Source: Erpobdella octoculata
Taxonomy: Eukaryota > Annelida > Clitellata > Hirudinida > Erpobdellidae
Direction: 5' to 3'
Length of the DNA: 64,000 nt
NCBI GenBank assembly: GCA_963978895.1
Contig: OZ022243.1
Coordinates: 8,511,750 to 8,575,749, forward strand
The notes beneath the pieces were generated by a model. That model saw only the letters and a list, made by a program, of their open reading frames with translations. It was not told the DNA's origin and did no database searches. Positions 18,199 through 30,499 of the stretch are shown piece by piece. Position numbers and translations under genes: made by a program. Numbering within the stretch: the stretch's first letter is position 1; each line of letters opens with the position of its first letter.

Positions 18199-18575
18199 CC
18201 GATAAGTGTAAACTAAATTCGAGCTGGATTACACCCGTCACCAACGGAACAGAGAGAGAAAGAGATAGAAAAATCGCATCGTTATTTTATTTATTTTAAT
18301 TATTTCTTTAATTAATAAATAAATAATGAGTTTTAAGTCGTCAGGCGGACAAGGCATAGCAGCTATTGAAACTGTTATCACGGAAAGCGCAGCTATAGAT
18401 TCCGTTACCAAGGAAACCATTGCCGTATTTCTTAGAGATAAATATTATAAGTTTAAGGTGTAATTCCCAGCGGTAGAGACAAATTGATTACTAAAAAATT
18501 TTTAAAATCATTATTAAATTGAAATTAAATAAATTTTACATTGCATTTATAAATCTTTAACGGGCTAAATAAACG
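18199..18575 (+). repeat. Dispersed repeat shared with 58930-59290 (opposite strand)
   Basis: The conserved segments are CACCCGTCACCAACGG, GAGAGAAAGAGATAG, TTAATAAATAAATAATGA, CTATAGATTCCGTTACCA and TTAACGGGCTAAATAAACGG. The partner copy lies inside a Helitron-like element in scribble intron 12, in inverse orientation. Confidence 0.68.
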
Positions 18576-18694
18576 GCGCCATAATACTTGCTGCTATGGT
18601 TTGCTGATGTAAAGATTGTACAACTATGGTATTAAAAACAATCACATTGACACATGATTCTAGGTAACATATATACGTATTTTTAAGGTTGTTA

Positions 18695-18868
18695 AGAAAC
18701 TCCGCCTTGCATTTGCAAGCCAGTCCCAAGCCTGGAGAAAGGAGGAGGGAAAAGTTAAAAGAATCAAATTATGATCCACGACACGAAGTACTTAGGTGCT
18801 TCCTACATACAGCTATTTCAGTCTTAAAACACTTGGTGTAAAGGACTATAAACTATTATAAAAAAAAA
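18695..18868 (+). mobile_element. A-tailed SINE-like repeat, copy 5
   Basis: It runs from AAACTCCGCCTTGCATTTGC to a poly-A tail. It is close to copies 3 and 4 throughout and has no coding capacity. Confidence 0.68.
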
Positions 18869-19990
18869 GGTTATTAAGACTCGGAAGACAAAACTAATTA
18901 AATCTTCAAGAAAAAACAATGAAACTAGTTGAAATACGTATTGCTGCAGAGATATTGTTTTAAAATAATGAATGGCAAATAACATGAACCCACAGAAAAA
19001 GTTTGAGTTGAATCGAAATTGTTGAAACGCACTTCTAAATTATAACACGTTGTAAAACCATGATTTCTTGATTTTGCAGCTGCTCTGATTAGCTGCCATA
19101 GTTAAAAACAATTTTTTAAATTATTTTGATGTTTCGATTTTCAGTGACTATAAAACTTTTAATTCGCCACCGTAAATTTTATTGCCAGAGAAGTGTTTAT
19201 AGTGTATACAATTTTTTTTTACAATTCAGCTGTGTGATTTCTTAATTATTTAGATATTTCCTTGAAACATGTTTATTCAGCAAGCCAAAAAATGTCCTAC
19301 GTTAACTGGGCAGCGGTAAAACCTAATCGTCTTTTTCTTGATCAAAAGTCTAAAACCAAAAAAAAGAGTAAAATTTGAATAGATTATACGTTTAAACATT
19401 GTGGCCTAGTAAGCACGTTGACCTACCTGGCTATTGCCAGTTTGCCAGGTGGCGCAGTCCGAGTCAGCACAGATCGTTTAGTTCTACTCCTCAACCTTAA
19501 TTCAAAAGCATAAAACAAACATGTACGGTTGTGTGAAAATGTTATTAAGATTGGATCAATGGTATAGCAATGCATAAATAAAGGACTTACATACATACAT
19601 GCAGTCATTTTTATATATAAATATATTGATAGATAAATAAGCACACACATCAATAGACACGTAGAAACACTAATACATATGAAGAAAAGCAGGAAAACAT
19701 AAATTGCATTCATTATTTTATTCAATAATTGTTTTAACTCAATCAACGTGAATACGTTTAAATTATATTTTAATAATTTTTTAAACTCTAAAATTAATTT
19801 TACAACATAGATGATTTATTTCACAATGCTAGTTTCAACTAGTTTCAGAAAAAAACACCAGAATTAATCATAACTTAACTATTTTTAAACGATGAGTTTT
19901 TAGATAAGCATTTCTAGAACCGTTTAAATTATATTTTATTATTGAGCACCAAACAACCTCGCAACGCCAGTGGGTATCGTTGGGTACTTG
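18869..19990. other. Gene-free stretch
   Basis: Nothing recognisable beyond a short remnant of the family-1 Helitron leader near 19530-19615 (GTGTGAAAATGTTATTAAGA, TAGCAATGCATAA). Confidence 0.4.
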
Positions 19991-19994
19991 TATG

Positions 19995-20170
19995 CAGTGA
20001 TGGGCAAAAGTTAACTAAAAAGTTACTAACTAATAATTTAACTACAATTTTTTAATTAAAAGTAAAGTTTAACTAAGTCAAAAAAAGTTTAGTTAAGTGA
20101 TAGTTTAACTATATTTTTTTAGTTGCTAGCTAAAAAGTGTAATTAATAAAATTTAGTTGCTTAAAAAAAT
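19995..20170 (+). mobile_element. hAT-like terminus, left end
   Basis: It begins CAGTGATGGGCAAAAGTTAA and continues with repeated AGTTAACTAA-type motifs in both orientations, the layout of many hAT ends. A hAT-type transposase C-terminus lies 210 bp downstream on the same strand. The matching right end was not found. Confidence 0.62.
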
Positions 20171-20379
20171 GTACATAAAACTTTATGTTTATCAGTTCTT
20201 GGGTTATGTTTTATTATTATGGTTTGTTTACAATAACCTCCTTTCAACTCTCGAGCTTGGCCGTGTTGTAGTGTAGAAGATAGTATATAGACTAAGAATC
20301 AGTAAAGAATAGGATGCAATGGGGTTGTTTTCTACCGGATTTTTTTCGAACTTCAGCACCTTCAGCATTTTTTTCTGGT

Positions 20380-20520
20380 TGCCCCCTGAACAGAACCACA
20401 GATGAGCGTCTGACTGGCCTAACATTATTTTACATCCATAACGCATTGCCTTTAGAAACAAATGATGTTATTAATAGATTTGCAGCCAGCAAGAATAGGC
20501 GTCTCGATTTTGCAGTGTAG
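20380..20520 (+). pseudogene. hAT/ZMYM1-like transposase C-terminal fragment
   Basis: The translation contains TDERLTGLTLFYIHNALPLE, then NDVINRFAASKNRRLDFAV and a stop. This resembles the extreme C-terminus of zinc-finger MYM-type-1-like, hAT-derived proteins (the ERL-x-GL-x-L-x-YIH ... RFA-x-KNRRL pattern). Upstream residues are degraded. It is a transposon remnant, not a host gene. Confidence 0.66.
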
Positions 20521-20619
20521 ATTTTTTATTTTATAAATTTTACTTCTGTTTTGAATGTTGTCTTTGTTGTCTGTGTGCATACTGTTTGTTTCGTAACTTG
20601 TCAAGTGTTGATTAGATCA

Positions 20620-20635
20620 CCCCCCCCCCCCCCCC
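20620..20635 (+). repeat. Poly-C tract (16 C)
   Basis: This uninterrupted run of C lies 100 bp after the hAT-like stop codon. Its complement is a G-run. Confidence 0.9.
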
Positions 20636-20639
20636 ATCA

Positions 20640-22030
20640 GAAACTCCAAGATCCGTCGCTGGTATAAACTACTTTTGAGCAAACAGTAAAGAACAAATCT
20701 AAAAATTATGTTGTGAAAAATGATAAAAAAAATAAACTAAAGTTTGAAAAATTAAAAAAACATGATAAGTAAATAGAAAAAACAAAATTTTGGTAAAAAC
20801 TGGAAAAAGTGAAAATGTTTGAACAAATATATTCCAACAAACATTTTCCAACTTGGTTTTTTTAATTTCAATACATTTTAATTTTGCTTCAGACCAATTA
20901 TTTTAATTTAATTTGTTATTACTTTTTTTAGAACAGCGAGCAACAACTATCACCATCCGTCGTTTCTTTTATTCCTTTACTGACTCGCTTATAAAAGTGT
21001 CTGCCTAAATAATTTATTAAATTAAAATTTAAAAAAAAACAAAATAAGAAAAAAAACTGAGTGTTTGAAAAAAGCAATGAAAAATAAATCAGAATAAGCT
21101 GCTTTGAAACAAAAAATTAAATTTCTTATATATTGAAACAGAAAAAAACCAAAATAAAAAAATATGTTTGAACAATACAAAAAATAAAATATTGAACAAA
21201 TAAAATCAAATAGATTTATCTGCCCTACATTTTTTATAATAAAGCCTTACTGTGCAATCGAAAATTTAATTTAACAGATTATGAGCCTAGCGGAGAACAA
21301 TAAAGTATAAAATGAAACTTCAAATTAGTTAGTGTTGTTAAAAGTTCTAGTTTGGTATAACATCTAAAGGCTCTAATGGAAAAAAAAGTTTGGTTGCGTT
21401 TAGAACTATATTTGTCATAAATTTTTCTTGTTTGAAGAAAAGTTGTTTAAAACCTTTTCTTTTTGTGTGTAAAATTTCATTACCACACTACTGTTGAAAT
21501 CTTATGTTACACTCTTTAGAAGTTAGTTATTGCATTGAAATTTTACAATGACAGAAACTATCTTGCATATGGTACAATTTTAGCAAAATGATAATTGTAC
21601 AGACACCGTATATACGTAGACCCGAAGTACGTAGCTTCATACACTGACCGCACAATATCAGACGGCAAGATAATGGTTGCAATATTTTGTTCATTTTATA
21701 TTTTACACGCGGAATTCGGACTATTACAGACTTATTGAATATTTCAAATCTGTGCAATTTTTAATAAAATTACATCCGCAGTATCATACGCTGTTGATAC
21801 ATATACAATATATATTTTCCATGATATATAGTCTGGTATTATTAGTCAATCTGTATTATTGTTCAAACAAATACAACTTAGTAAATGTTTTTAATGCACA
21901 ATAACAACTTATAAATATATTAACCATTGATTATTTTGAATATATCTTAATTAATGCATTCCAGTTAATATTAAACAAAAACTTTAATTTCAAATACACT
22001 CGATTTAGAAATACAAAATGACTTCAAATT
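20640..22030. other. AT-rich gene-free stretch
   Basis: There are low-complexity A- and T-rich runs, and I see no supported gene. Short open frames near 21530-21900 lack codon structure and splice context. Confidence 0.45.
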
Positions 22031-22034
22031 GGTT

Positions 22035-22170
22035 TGTTTTTTTTTAATTGAATCATGTATTGTCATCCAATATAAAGCTATGCTGAAAGTTTCAGCTTCC
22101 TAGCTAGTCAAAAAGCTGGTTAAATTTTACTTGCAAGATTTGCGTACAGAAAAAGCCACACACACATACA
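22035..22170 (-). repeat. Dispersed repeat D, copy
   Basis: This is the inverse orientation of the block at 13000: ATATAAAGCTATGCTGAAAG, TTTCAGCTTCCTAGCTAG and AAAAGCTGGTTAAATTTTAC, then a CA-rich run. Confidence 0.75.
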
Positions 22171-22429
22171 CAAACAGAGACTGTAACTTAAATAAAAGTT
22201 TGTAAAAATGTAGATTGATAAACAAAAAACTCAGTATTGCTAAAACCAAAGTATAAAAAATGTCGGCAGTATTCAATTTTTGTAGAATTTTCGTAGGTAT
22301 TAAAATATGATGCATCATACAAGACCAGGTAGAAATTTCAAAAAACTCTTAGTTCTCAAGTAATCGAAAAAAAAACAAAAATCATTTGACGAATAATGCC
22401 ATGACTATTTAATAACCATTTATTTCTGC

Positions 22430-22640
22430 TTTGAGGCAGAGAGACCACCGAAAACACAAGACTTTCGTGGACACATGGCTCGACTCACTCCAGCCCGCCA
22501 ACTAATAAGTGCAATAAGTTTGATAAGGACCGGCAAATCGACCTTCCCTGCAGCTAGCAATTTAACCAGCCTCGGATGATCCTCATAGGCTATGGTATCG
22601 CTCCGCCGCTTTCTGCGCACGCACCCGGGCGTCGAATTAG
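22430..22640 (-). mobile_element. SINE-like family S, copy 1 (3'-truncated)
   Basis: On the minus strand it reads GCGGAGCGATACCATAGCCT, ATGAGGATCATCCGAGGCTG, GTTAAATTGCTAGCTGCAGG, CCAGCCCGCC-type (complement) and CACGAAAG, and stops at TGCCTCAAAGC. Five other copies are at 25191, 34105, 38930, 47430 and 49066. The open frame across it is not a gene. Confidence 0.75.
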
Positions 22641-22649
22641 TTTAATATT

Positions 22650-23980
22650 TATCTTAAGTGGATGTCGTTAGACAGAGGTGATTTTATTTCATAAGCACAA
22701 ACGGGGTTGTCTTTGAATAACACTTTATGTCCAACATTATTATTTTTATGTAAGTATTTTTTCTTTTTCTACTTATTTTTTTTTTTTTATTTTTTTTTTA
22801 TTTACTTACTTTTTTCTCTTTTTTTCATGACTTTTTTCCCATGTTTTCATATGTTGTCATTGTTTTCTCTACTTCCTGTTTATATTATTTATTCTACTAT
22901 TATTTCACTTTTACTTATTTATTTTCATTTTAATATTTTTTTTGTGTAGTCCTAAACGCTGGAAAAGTGACAAGGACTTAAATAAACAACAACAACAACA
23001 TGGTGGCGTGGGTGGCGATTTGCGATTCTAAAGTGATTTGGTCTCGTGGTTGATGTTTGTTGATTATATTTAAATGGGTTGTTTGAAACGGAATATAATA
23101 ACATCTGCAACAAAATTTCCTTTATGCAATTTTCATCATTGTCTAAAGTTACTATATTAATTTCAAGTAACAAGAACTTAGTAAAAAAAGATCAAATCTG
23201 GAAAGTAAAAAAAATTATTTTTTATTTATTTTAGTTTGAGCTGGTGTGACGTAAAAAACAAATCTGGAAAGTAACAAATCTGTGAATTGCAAGAATATTG
23301 TTTTTTATTTATTTTAGTTTAAGCTGTTGTGAAGTAACTGTTTTATTTCAATTCATACGACAAATCACATCGGCATATAAGTCATTATTACTCTTATTAA
23401 ATGTGATATTTTTAGTTAACATCAAAATCTAAAAAACACGTTTGAATTTGAATTGATTTTTTTTCTTTTATTTTATAATTCTTCTGTTATACATTTTGTA
23501 TATTGTAATAACCAAAATTGAACAAATTACTAACCACCGGGTATTTGTATTTTCGAATACTGAGTAATTTAAAAAAATACTTTAAAAACTGCAATACAAA
23601 ATATCTTTTTAAAGAACTTAGACTGTTAAAAGACAAAGAAACTTTTTTGCAGAAATATTTATCTAAAAAAAATGCTTTTCTATTGGCATTTAAAACTAAA
23701 AATAGAAACACACACAAAAAACAAACCGTAAAAGTTGTAGCAATTAGCAATAATTTAGTTTTGAGTAACTTGCAATTTTATTTCATCAATGCGTTTAAAA
23801 TTATTATACGTGACAAAACTGTTGTTACCTCAGTTTTCATCTTGGACAATCTAACAGTTACTAGAGCTTTTTAATTTACTAAAATTGTTTCATTATTGTT
23901 CTAAAAAACAAATTTAATTTTTTTTTAAATTAACAAGACAATCTGTTTTTTGTTGCATTATTATATATATCTTGTCGAGT
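22650..23980. other. Low-complexity stretch with an unassigned AT-rich ORF
   Basis: It contains a T-rich run (22755-22945) and a Lys/Asn/Leu-rich 118-codon open frame on the plus strand (23518-23874). The frame has no homology that I recognise, a composition expected of AT-rich non-coding DNA, and no splice evidence. I treat it as chance. Confidence 0.35.
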
Positions 23981-23999
23981 TACACAATGTATCGAGATC

Positions 24000-24090
24000 A
24001 AGAGCGCTAGCTGAACTTGATGGCTCTACTGCCAGATAAGCGGCGAAAGCCATAAAAAACCACGAGCTCTATAAAGGTGGTTCATTTTAT
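24000..24090 (+). repeat. TATA-block repeat, copy 2 (fragment)
   Basis: Only the core is kept: GATAAGCGGCGAAAGCC, then CCACGAGCTCTATAAAGGTG (TATAAA at 24070-24075). Confidence 0.6.
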
Positions 24091-24489
24091 TCTAAGATAA
24101 TGCTTGTGGTCTGAACGCGTTAAAATTTGCACTCGTTTTAGAGAGCTTCCCTCTACGGACCTGTCTCAATGTTTCGAAGTCTCGTTAGATCTAAGTTTTG
24201 GTGAGAAAATATATTTCATGCCTATGCACACACTTTGTTTGGATCTGTGTTTGTTTGCTTGCTCAGGTTTTGAAAAATGATGAAAAATCCACCTCTAAAT
24301 ATAATATATATATACCAGACTGGTTTCATTTAACTACTTTGTTGTTTTTGTGTTTTTTAATTTCTTAATAATTTTTTAGCATAAATCAAATGGAAAAAAC
24401 CCGAACTCTCAACGGTGTTTAGCTTTCAAATTTAAATTTCTTCGCTAGCCAGCCAGTTGGCCAATGTTTTTTTAGGCATACTTTATAGA

Positions 24490-24790
24490 AACAAGTTTCT
24501 CAAAAATGCGCTAAAAACACCATGTTTTAAACATAGTCTATTTGTATAAATATTTTGCAGTATATCCTGTGGCGCTAATTAAATTCCATTAGCAGTGCTA
24601 TGGGGCCTTTTTAAAGGCTCAACGGCCTGACAGCTAAATGAGCAGCTGTTGCGAAAGTTAAAAAGTACCGCGAGCTCTATAAAGGTGGTTTTAAGAGCTC
24701 TGGAACGCGTACCTACGGGTAAGCAATAATAATGATATAATAAGTAGTTATAAAAGTGGTTTAAAGCTTTGTTATATATAATAAATAAGT
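24490..24790 (+). mobile_element. TATA-block repeat, copy 3
   Basis: It runs from AAAACACCATGTTTTAAACA through CTAAATGAGCAGCTGTTGCG and GTACCGCGAGCTCTATAAAG (TATAAA 24678-24683) to ACGCGTACCTACGGG and AATAATAATGATATAATAAG. It is collinear with copy 1 at 11950. Confidence 0.63.
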
Positions 24791-25190
24791 TTTTGTAAAA
24801 TCGCTAAAGCAAGAAATGTTTTGCTTTTATTTCATTGAACAATTAATTATTTGTTCATGAAATAACGTCATATATTTGTCTTATAAAACTTTGAATTAAA
24901 AAGTTATTTTTTTAAATAAGAAATAAGTTAAGTTGAAATTAAAACTAGACAACAATACTTTTCAAAACGTGTAGTTGAACATTTTGCAAATTAATTTTAA
25001 TAATTTAACTAATTTTTTTTATTAAAATTCACAAAGACATGCTGGTAATTTCTAAACGTGTTTTTGTTAATTTGATTTTTTTAATCAGCTCACTAGCCTA
25101 AATTTAAAAAAAAAATTATCTGTAAAAACACCACCATCTAACAACGGTTCAATTGTTTAAATTTTGCATCAACGCCAACAGTGGAAACAC

Positions 25191-25455
25191 ACGCTGTTGG
25201 TCATGATGCAAGATGGAACTATCCATTGCCTATAAGGTTCATCCGAGTCTGGTTAAATTGCTAGCCGGGTGGGAGGTCGATATGCCTCAGTCGGTCCAAT
25301 TACTGCACCTCAATAAGTGGCGTGCTAGGGTAAGTCGATCCATGTGCAAACACACTCTGTTTCGCGCCACATGAACACGTCACAGAACACTCAAACATGC
25401 ATACCGTATAAATTGTCTAATTGGAAAATACAGACGTAATCAAACCACACAACAC
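25191..25455 (+). mobile_element. SINE-like family S, copy 2
   Basis: It is flanked by the 9-bp direct repeat TGGAAACAC (25182-25190 and 25456-25464), consistent with a target-site duplication. The body shows CATTGCCTATAAGGTTCATC, CTGGTTAAATTGCTAGCC, GGGAGGTCGAT and the terminal AATCAAACCACACAA. Confidence 0.75.
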
Positions 25456-25539
25456 TGGAAACACTCTCACTAGGTTGTGCAGCTCACGCGGATGCCCAAA
25501 AGCACACCAAACTATATAAAGGTGATAAGTACACACAAT

Positions 25540-25603
25540 CTGGCTTAAAACACATGGTGTAAAAAACTATAAACTATAATAAAAAAAAATAAAAAAAAAC
25601 ACA
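25540..25603 (+). repeat. A-tailed SINE-like repeat, 3' fragment
   Basis: It holds TTAAAACACATGGTGTAAAA and ACTATAAACTATAATAAAAA and an A-rich tail. Only the 3' end is present. Confidence 0.55.
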
Positions 25604-25799
25604 ATCTGGCTACGTTTAGCACTATAAAGCAGTGACAAATAAAATTGGTGAAAACTGGAATACATAGCGGCAGAGTGTTGCTGCCTCTATTTTTCATTGG
25701 AAATGCTTGCTGCTATTTTAGTCAAAATCTTGCAAGAAATTTTTCGACCACTTCCCATTGATCTTTTAATTTCAAATTTTGCACATGAGCGTATTCTTA

Positions 25800-27500
25800 A
25801 ACATAATTCACAAACCCAGAAACGTTAGTAGGGTGGGGTAGGGTGCCCCAGCGAGGATTTTCCAAAAATCTGTTAATCGATTTTTCTACGATATTCCGGT
25901 AATTATTTGATTTCAAATTTTACAATTAAAAAAACGTTTGAAGACAAAACACAATTTTAGGGGCAACATTTAGGGGAGGGCAGATGGCGCCGAAGGATTC
26001 TTAAAAATATGTTTTTGAAAAAATAGAAATAAAAAATTATTTTTGAAAATTTTTGGAATGTAGACAATAGGTACATGAATCCAAGAATATCATTTAAGAG
26101 AATCACTAAATAAGTTTCACTTTGTTTTGGTAAAGTGACTCTAAAGAAATATTTGGAATAAAAAGATTTTCAGGGAAGTCACTTCGGGTGCTAGAAACCC
26201 CATTCAAGCATTTTCTAAAATAAAATTTAAAGAAGTTTTTAAAAAAATTGAAAAAAGTAATCGGGAGTGCAAAGGACATTGATTATTTTGAAATAAAAAT
26301 AAGGAAGAAGTTTACGAAACTTTTTCAAAAAATACTTTGACTGTTCTCTCTGTAATTTTTTTATTTGCGTCTTAATTTGCTATTATCCATTTTATTTTTT
26401 ATTTGTGAAGTTTTTACGTTTAAATAAAATGCATTGTAACCTGGAAAAACACTTCAACGTGATACGTTTCAGTTCGATCGTTTGACAAAATGTGAGATAA
26501 GCAGTCTCGCCAAAATTATGATATAAACTCGAAGTTAATATGAAGAAATTAAAAAACCCGCCGAAATGGCTGTTTGAGGATAATTTGAATTTATAATTAA
26601 ATACTATTAAAAAAAAGATTTTTAAAAACACGCTTTTATTTAAAAGCACTAAAAAGATGAAATAATTGTTTCACCAGCATAAAGCTAATAGGAAAACAAA
26701 AAGTTAATGGGTTAATATTAAAAATAAAAGAGTCAGCGCTAGCAATAGCTAAACAGTGTCTCTGTTTGGTTTACAAATTCAAATGTAGTCGGATTTATGG
26801 AATTCTAAAATATACTTGATACAGTGATTTTTTTTTTTCAAAAGTTTTATTAAAGTTTCAAACCATCAAATAATTAAACCATATATAGTAAATTTATACG
26901 TCTTATTTATTTTACCGTTTATTCTCTTATTTTTTTATGTTGGTGAAATAATTATTTTATCCTTTTTAGCGCATTTAAATAAAAACGATTGTAAAAAAAC
27001 TGTTCTCACTAGTATTATTTAAGCAGAAAAGTCAAAATGTTTACACCCTGTAACCAATGCAAATCAAAATAAATTAATTGAAAGTCTTTTTTAACTTACA
27101 GTTGTTTCATTTAAAAAACAATTATTGAAATTATTCAAACATGTCATATTCTTAACCATAATGGCTACATCATAAACTCCAATTGTTTAAATTAGGTACA
27201 TATGCTAATAATTTATTTACAAAACTTGAAACGAGATCATTTTATTAACCATGAAAAAACCAAATCCGATACACGTAAGCAATTTATTTGAAAACCAGCA
27301 CTTGACGCACGCTTCGCGAAGCGTGTGAATTTTTACATATTAATAGTAAAGGTAGTCGCACTCAAATAGCACTCTAAACTCAAAAACAACACCAATGCGC
27401 TTATATAGTAATAACTTTACGCACGCTTTGCAAGCGAAGCATGTTACTATTTCAGCCAGTAGCAGATGATTTTTTACTTCAAAACGTTTTGGAATGGTCT
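25800..27500. other. Gene-free stretch
   Basis: No supported gene. There are two short G-rich blocks (25830-25860 and 25960-26000) in otherwise AT-rich sequence, and a small palindrome ACGCTTCGCGAAGCGT at about 27310-27325. Confidence 0.4.
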
Positions 27501-27519
27501 TCTAATTGATTGGATGATT

Positions 27520-27800
27520 TTGGAAAAACTGCTTACGAAAAAAACCTTAAATGTGCGATATTGGAAAAAATAGCCTACGAAATAAACCACATTTATTGTG
27601 TGATAGTGAAAAAACCGAATACGAAAAACACAATACTAAATGGATAGTATCGAAAAAAACAGCCTACGAAAAAAACAACATATTTTGGGTGATAGTGAAA
27701 AAAAGCCTAAAAAAACCCAACCTTTAATGGCTGATAATGAAAAAAACAGCCTACAAAAAACCCAACCTTCAATGGCTGATATTGGGAAAACCCACTACTT
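27520..27800 (+). repeat. Degenerate tandem repeat of about 50 bp
   Basis: There are about six diverged units built on GATAGTGAAAAAAACAGCCT and ACGAAAAAAACC(C/A)AACATT. The 89-codon open frame over it is a by-product. Confidence 0.65.
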
Positions 27801-27862
27801 TGGGGATTTATTTATTTTCAACTTGTTTATATTGAGTTATGACGTATGCTCAAAATATATCC

Positions 27863-28140
27863 GCAAAGCGTCGAACTTTCCAATAAAAGGAATAATATTA
27901 GCAAATTAGTTAATTTTCGTAAATAATAATATTATTAATAATTAAAATAAGAGGAATAATAATTACAAAATAGAAAAATGTCGTTAATAATAATTTCATT
28001 AAATATATTCGCAAAGCGTCGAACTTTCCAATAATAGGAATAATATTAGCAAAATAGTTAATCTTCGTTAATAATAATATTATAAATAATTAAAATAAGA
28101 GGAATAATAATTGCAAAATAGTAAATTGTTTTTAATAATA
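27863..28140 (+). repeat. 148-bp tandem duplication
   Basis: GCAAAGCGTCGAACTTTCCA starts at 27863 and again at 28011. Each copy continues with GGAATAATATTAGCAAA and AATTAAAATAAGAGGAATAA in the same order. Confidence 0.85.
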
Positions 28141-28861
28141 ATTTACAACTTGTTTAAAATTGGGGAAAACCCGCTGACTACTACTTCGGTGATTTATTTA
28201 TTTTCAGCTTGTTTATAATGAAAGATGACGTACGATGCATTATATAAATCCGCAAAATGTTACACTTTCGCGGTTAATAATTTTTTATTTAAATATTTTA
28301 ACAAAAAAGTGCCCTAACAAACCGTGTTCAGCGTCTCATAATCTATCAACGTGAGTTTTTTCAGACCTGCAGATGCTAATCGGGTGACAATACATAATAC
28401 ATTCATCAGTGTTCTCATGACGAAAATGTTTTGCTATATCAAAAATGAATCTTTGCTTGTTTAATGCCAACAAGATATTTTTTAGTTTCGTTTTTGTAAG
28501 ATCAGTTCATAGAATGACTTAAGAAAAATATTATTTTTATTGAGTTTGAAAGTTTTTTTACATATTTCAAATGTTCTACGTCTAAGAACGTTGATGAAAT
28601 TACTTAAATAACTCTACAACCAATTTGTATTAAGAAACACGTCAGCACTATTTCAACAGGAATACTTGGTTATTAATTTTTATTAAACACCTCTATTTAA
28701 CATCAGATAAATGCATAAATACGTACGTAGAAAATTTATGTTGGCTCGCAGTTAAATAGAGCTGGTTCGTTTTATCGTCGCCTAATTCACACTTACAAAC
28801 TGGTGATACAGTTAGTAGATGAATAAATGTTTATGAGATAATTAACGATAATTTTTGTAAA

Positions 28862-29060
28862 CTACTGGCGGCGTTACTCCGAGTTTTCAGAGGTTTTTTA
28901 TCGCCTCTTGCTCCCGTTTCCTTCCCCGCTTGCTCTCCTGCTCCCGGTCGTTTTCCCGTTTCCGTTCACGTTCGCTCTTCCGTTCCCGTTCGCGCTCATT
29001 TTCTATTTTTTCCTAACTTTTTTAAACCATAAAACGTAAAATAGATTTGCTAAAAGTTTT
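28862..29060 (-). mobile_element. Degenerate Helitron 3' end (GC-rich minisatellite type)
   Basis: The degraded terminus ACTGGCGGCGTTACTCCGAG is followed by TTTTCAGAGGTTTTTTATCG, CTTGCTCCCGTTTCC and CGTAAAATAGATTTGCTAA, in the same order as the copies at 3974 and 34892. Confidence 0.65.
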
Positions 29061-29321
29061 TTAAAGCCTTCAAACGTTGTTACGTAAACTAAATTTGAAT
29101 TTCATTACGCAATTACCTTTTATGGCCGTACATAGGCACTTTTGGTTTGAGAAGGGAGTCCAAACCTTCTTAACTTGTTTAACTTTCTTTCTCTGTATGA
29201 GAACTACCTCTTTGCCAAATTTTATAATGATCGCTCCAGCGGTTCAGATTTCTATAAAGGACAAAGAAACAAACATTAATTTATACAGATAACGGTGAAG
29301 AGCACATACGCGCACCATCTA

Positions 29322-29400
29322 CTGTAGTGGTTCTTAATTTTTTTCCCGCGCCCCCTTTGGACAAACTCGCTTTGATCGCACCCCCCTACTTTTGCGTATA
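29322..29400 (+). mobile_element. Possible hAT terminus
   Basis: The motif GTAGTGGTTCTTAATTTTTT, then CCCGCGCCCCCTTTGG, is a common hAT end type. The partner end and target duplication were not found, so only the left end is suggested. Confidence 0.4.
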
Positions 29401-30490
29401 ATAAAAATAATAAGTAAAATGTAAGTGATTTGCATCAAGTTTTTTATTTAATTTATTTTTTTTTGCTTCCCATCGATTAGGTCAAAAAATGATGACCAAT
29501 CTTTAACAAAGAAATTCGATAATCATCGTCGGCTTCCAATCAAATTCTTTGTTTGGTTTCCACATTTACCAAAGCAGAAATGCTAATCTCACACAAGTAG
29601 GCAGTAACAAAAGGAATGATGAATGTCCGCTATAAAAGAATGTGTGGCTTTTTACTTTTAACAATTCAATAAGAAACTAGTTAAGAGACAATCAGGATTA
29701 GTTTGTCAATAAATGACCAAAATCCTAGTTGAAGTAAACTTGCTGCGGCGTCACACCGAGCTCTTTTCTGTTTAAGAACGTCAATCGATTCGGAATTGTT
29801 GGAATGCACTGCACTGAAATTCTTTTTAGCTCGCTCGGTTTTAAATTGTCGTTTGACTGGATATTAAAAAAATTTGGTCGTTCCTTGTGTCGTCTTTGTC
29901 AGTGATAAAAGTGAAACCATACTGAACACAGTCTTCGGAATATTTCCGTTTTTTGACATCTTTCACTTTTGAGATGCCAGTTCAAATGATAACCAGAGAC
30001 CGATCCAGTGGGGTGGGCAATGCTTCTCCCCAACAGAGTATCAATTAAAAAATTGTGGGTAAATTACCTGGTTTTTAGAAAATGAGTTGTTGAAAATAAA
30101 ATTACTAAAAAATACTTACGACTGCCCCCGGGTTAATAGCTTTTTTGGAAGGAAAAAGTGGTCGTTCAATTTTTTTTTTAAATACCCCTTTCCCCAATTT
30201 TGGAATTCATTCCCCCAGGAATTTAATTTAATAAAATGTAAAGTCTACAGCAGGGAATCCCAACCAGGGATGCTTGCAGATAACGGGAAGTTGGTTTTTA
30301 GTGGTAAAGGGACCTTAAACACGGTGAAGTTAAAATAAAGGATTTAAAATTACATGCATTGCCAAAATTTTAAAATTTTCGAATTATTCTCTGCTAAAAT
30401 TAAAATTTTATAGAATATTTGTTTCAAATTTAAAAATTTTATTTTTTAAACTTTTATTTTTTGCATCCCCTAAACTAAAAACCCTGATCT
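29400..30490. other. Gene-free stretch
   Basis: Nothing recognisable as coding. A CAGCAGGGAATCCCAACCAG motif at about 30248 resembles a hAT end but is unpaired. Confidence 0.35.
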
Positions 30491-30499
30491 ATACTGTCT

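Noticed and set aside
23518..23874. 118-codon Lys/Asn/Leu-rich frame
   Set aside because: AT-rich composition explains the long frame; no motif, splice signals or homolog that I recognise. The opposite strand is also open.
24640..24700. Hammerhead ribozyme in the TATA-block repeats (AAATGAGCAGCTGTTGCGAAAG)
   Set aside because: The string resembles the CUGAUGA-stem-GAAA core, but the first part is CTAAATGA/CTAGATGA, the GAAA is GGAA in most copies, and no cleavage-site stem III is evident.
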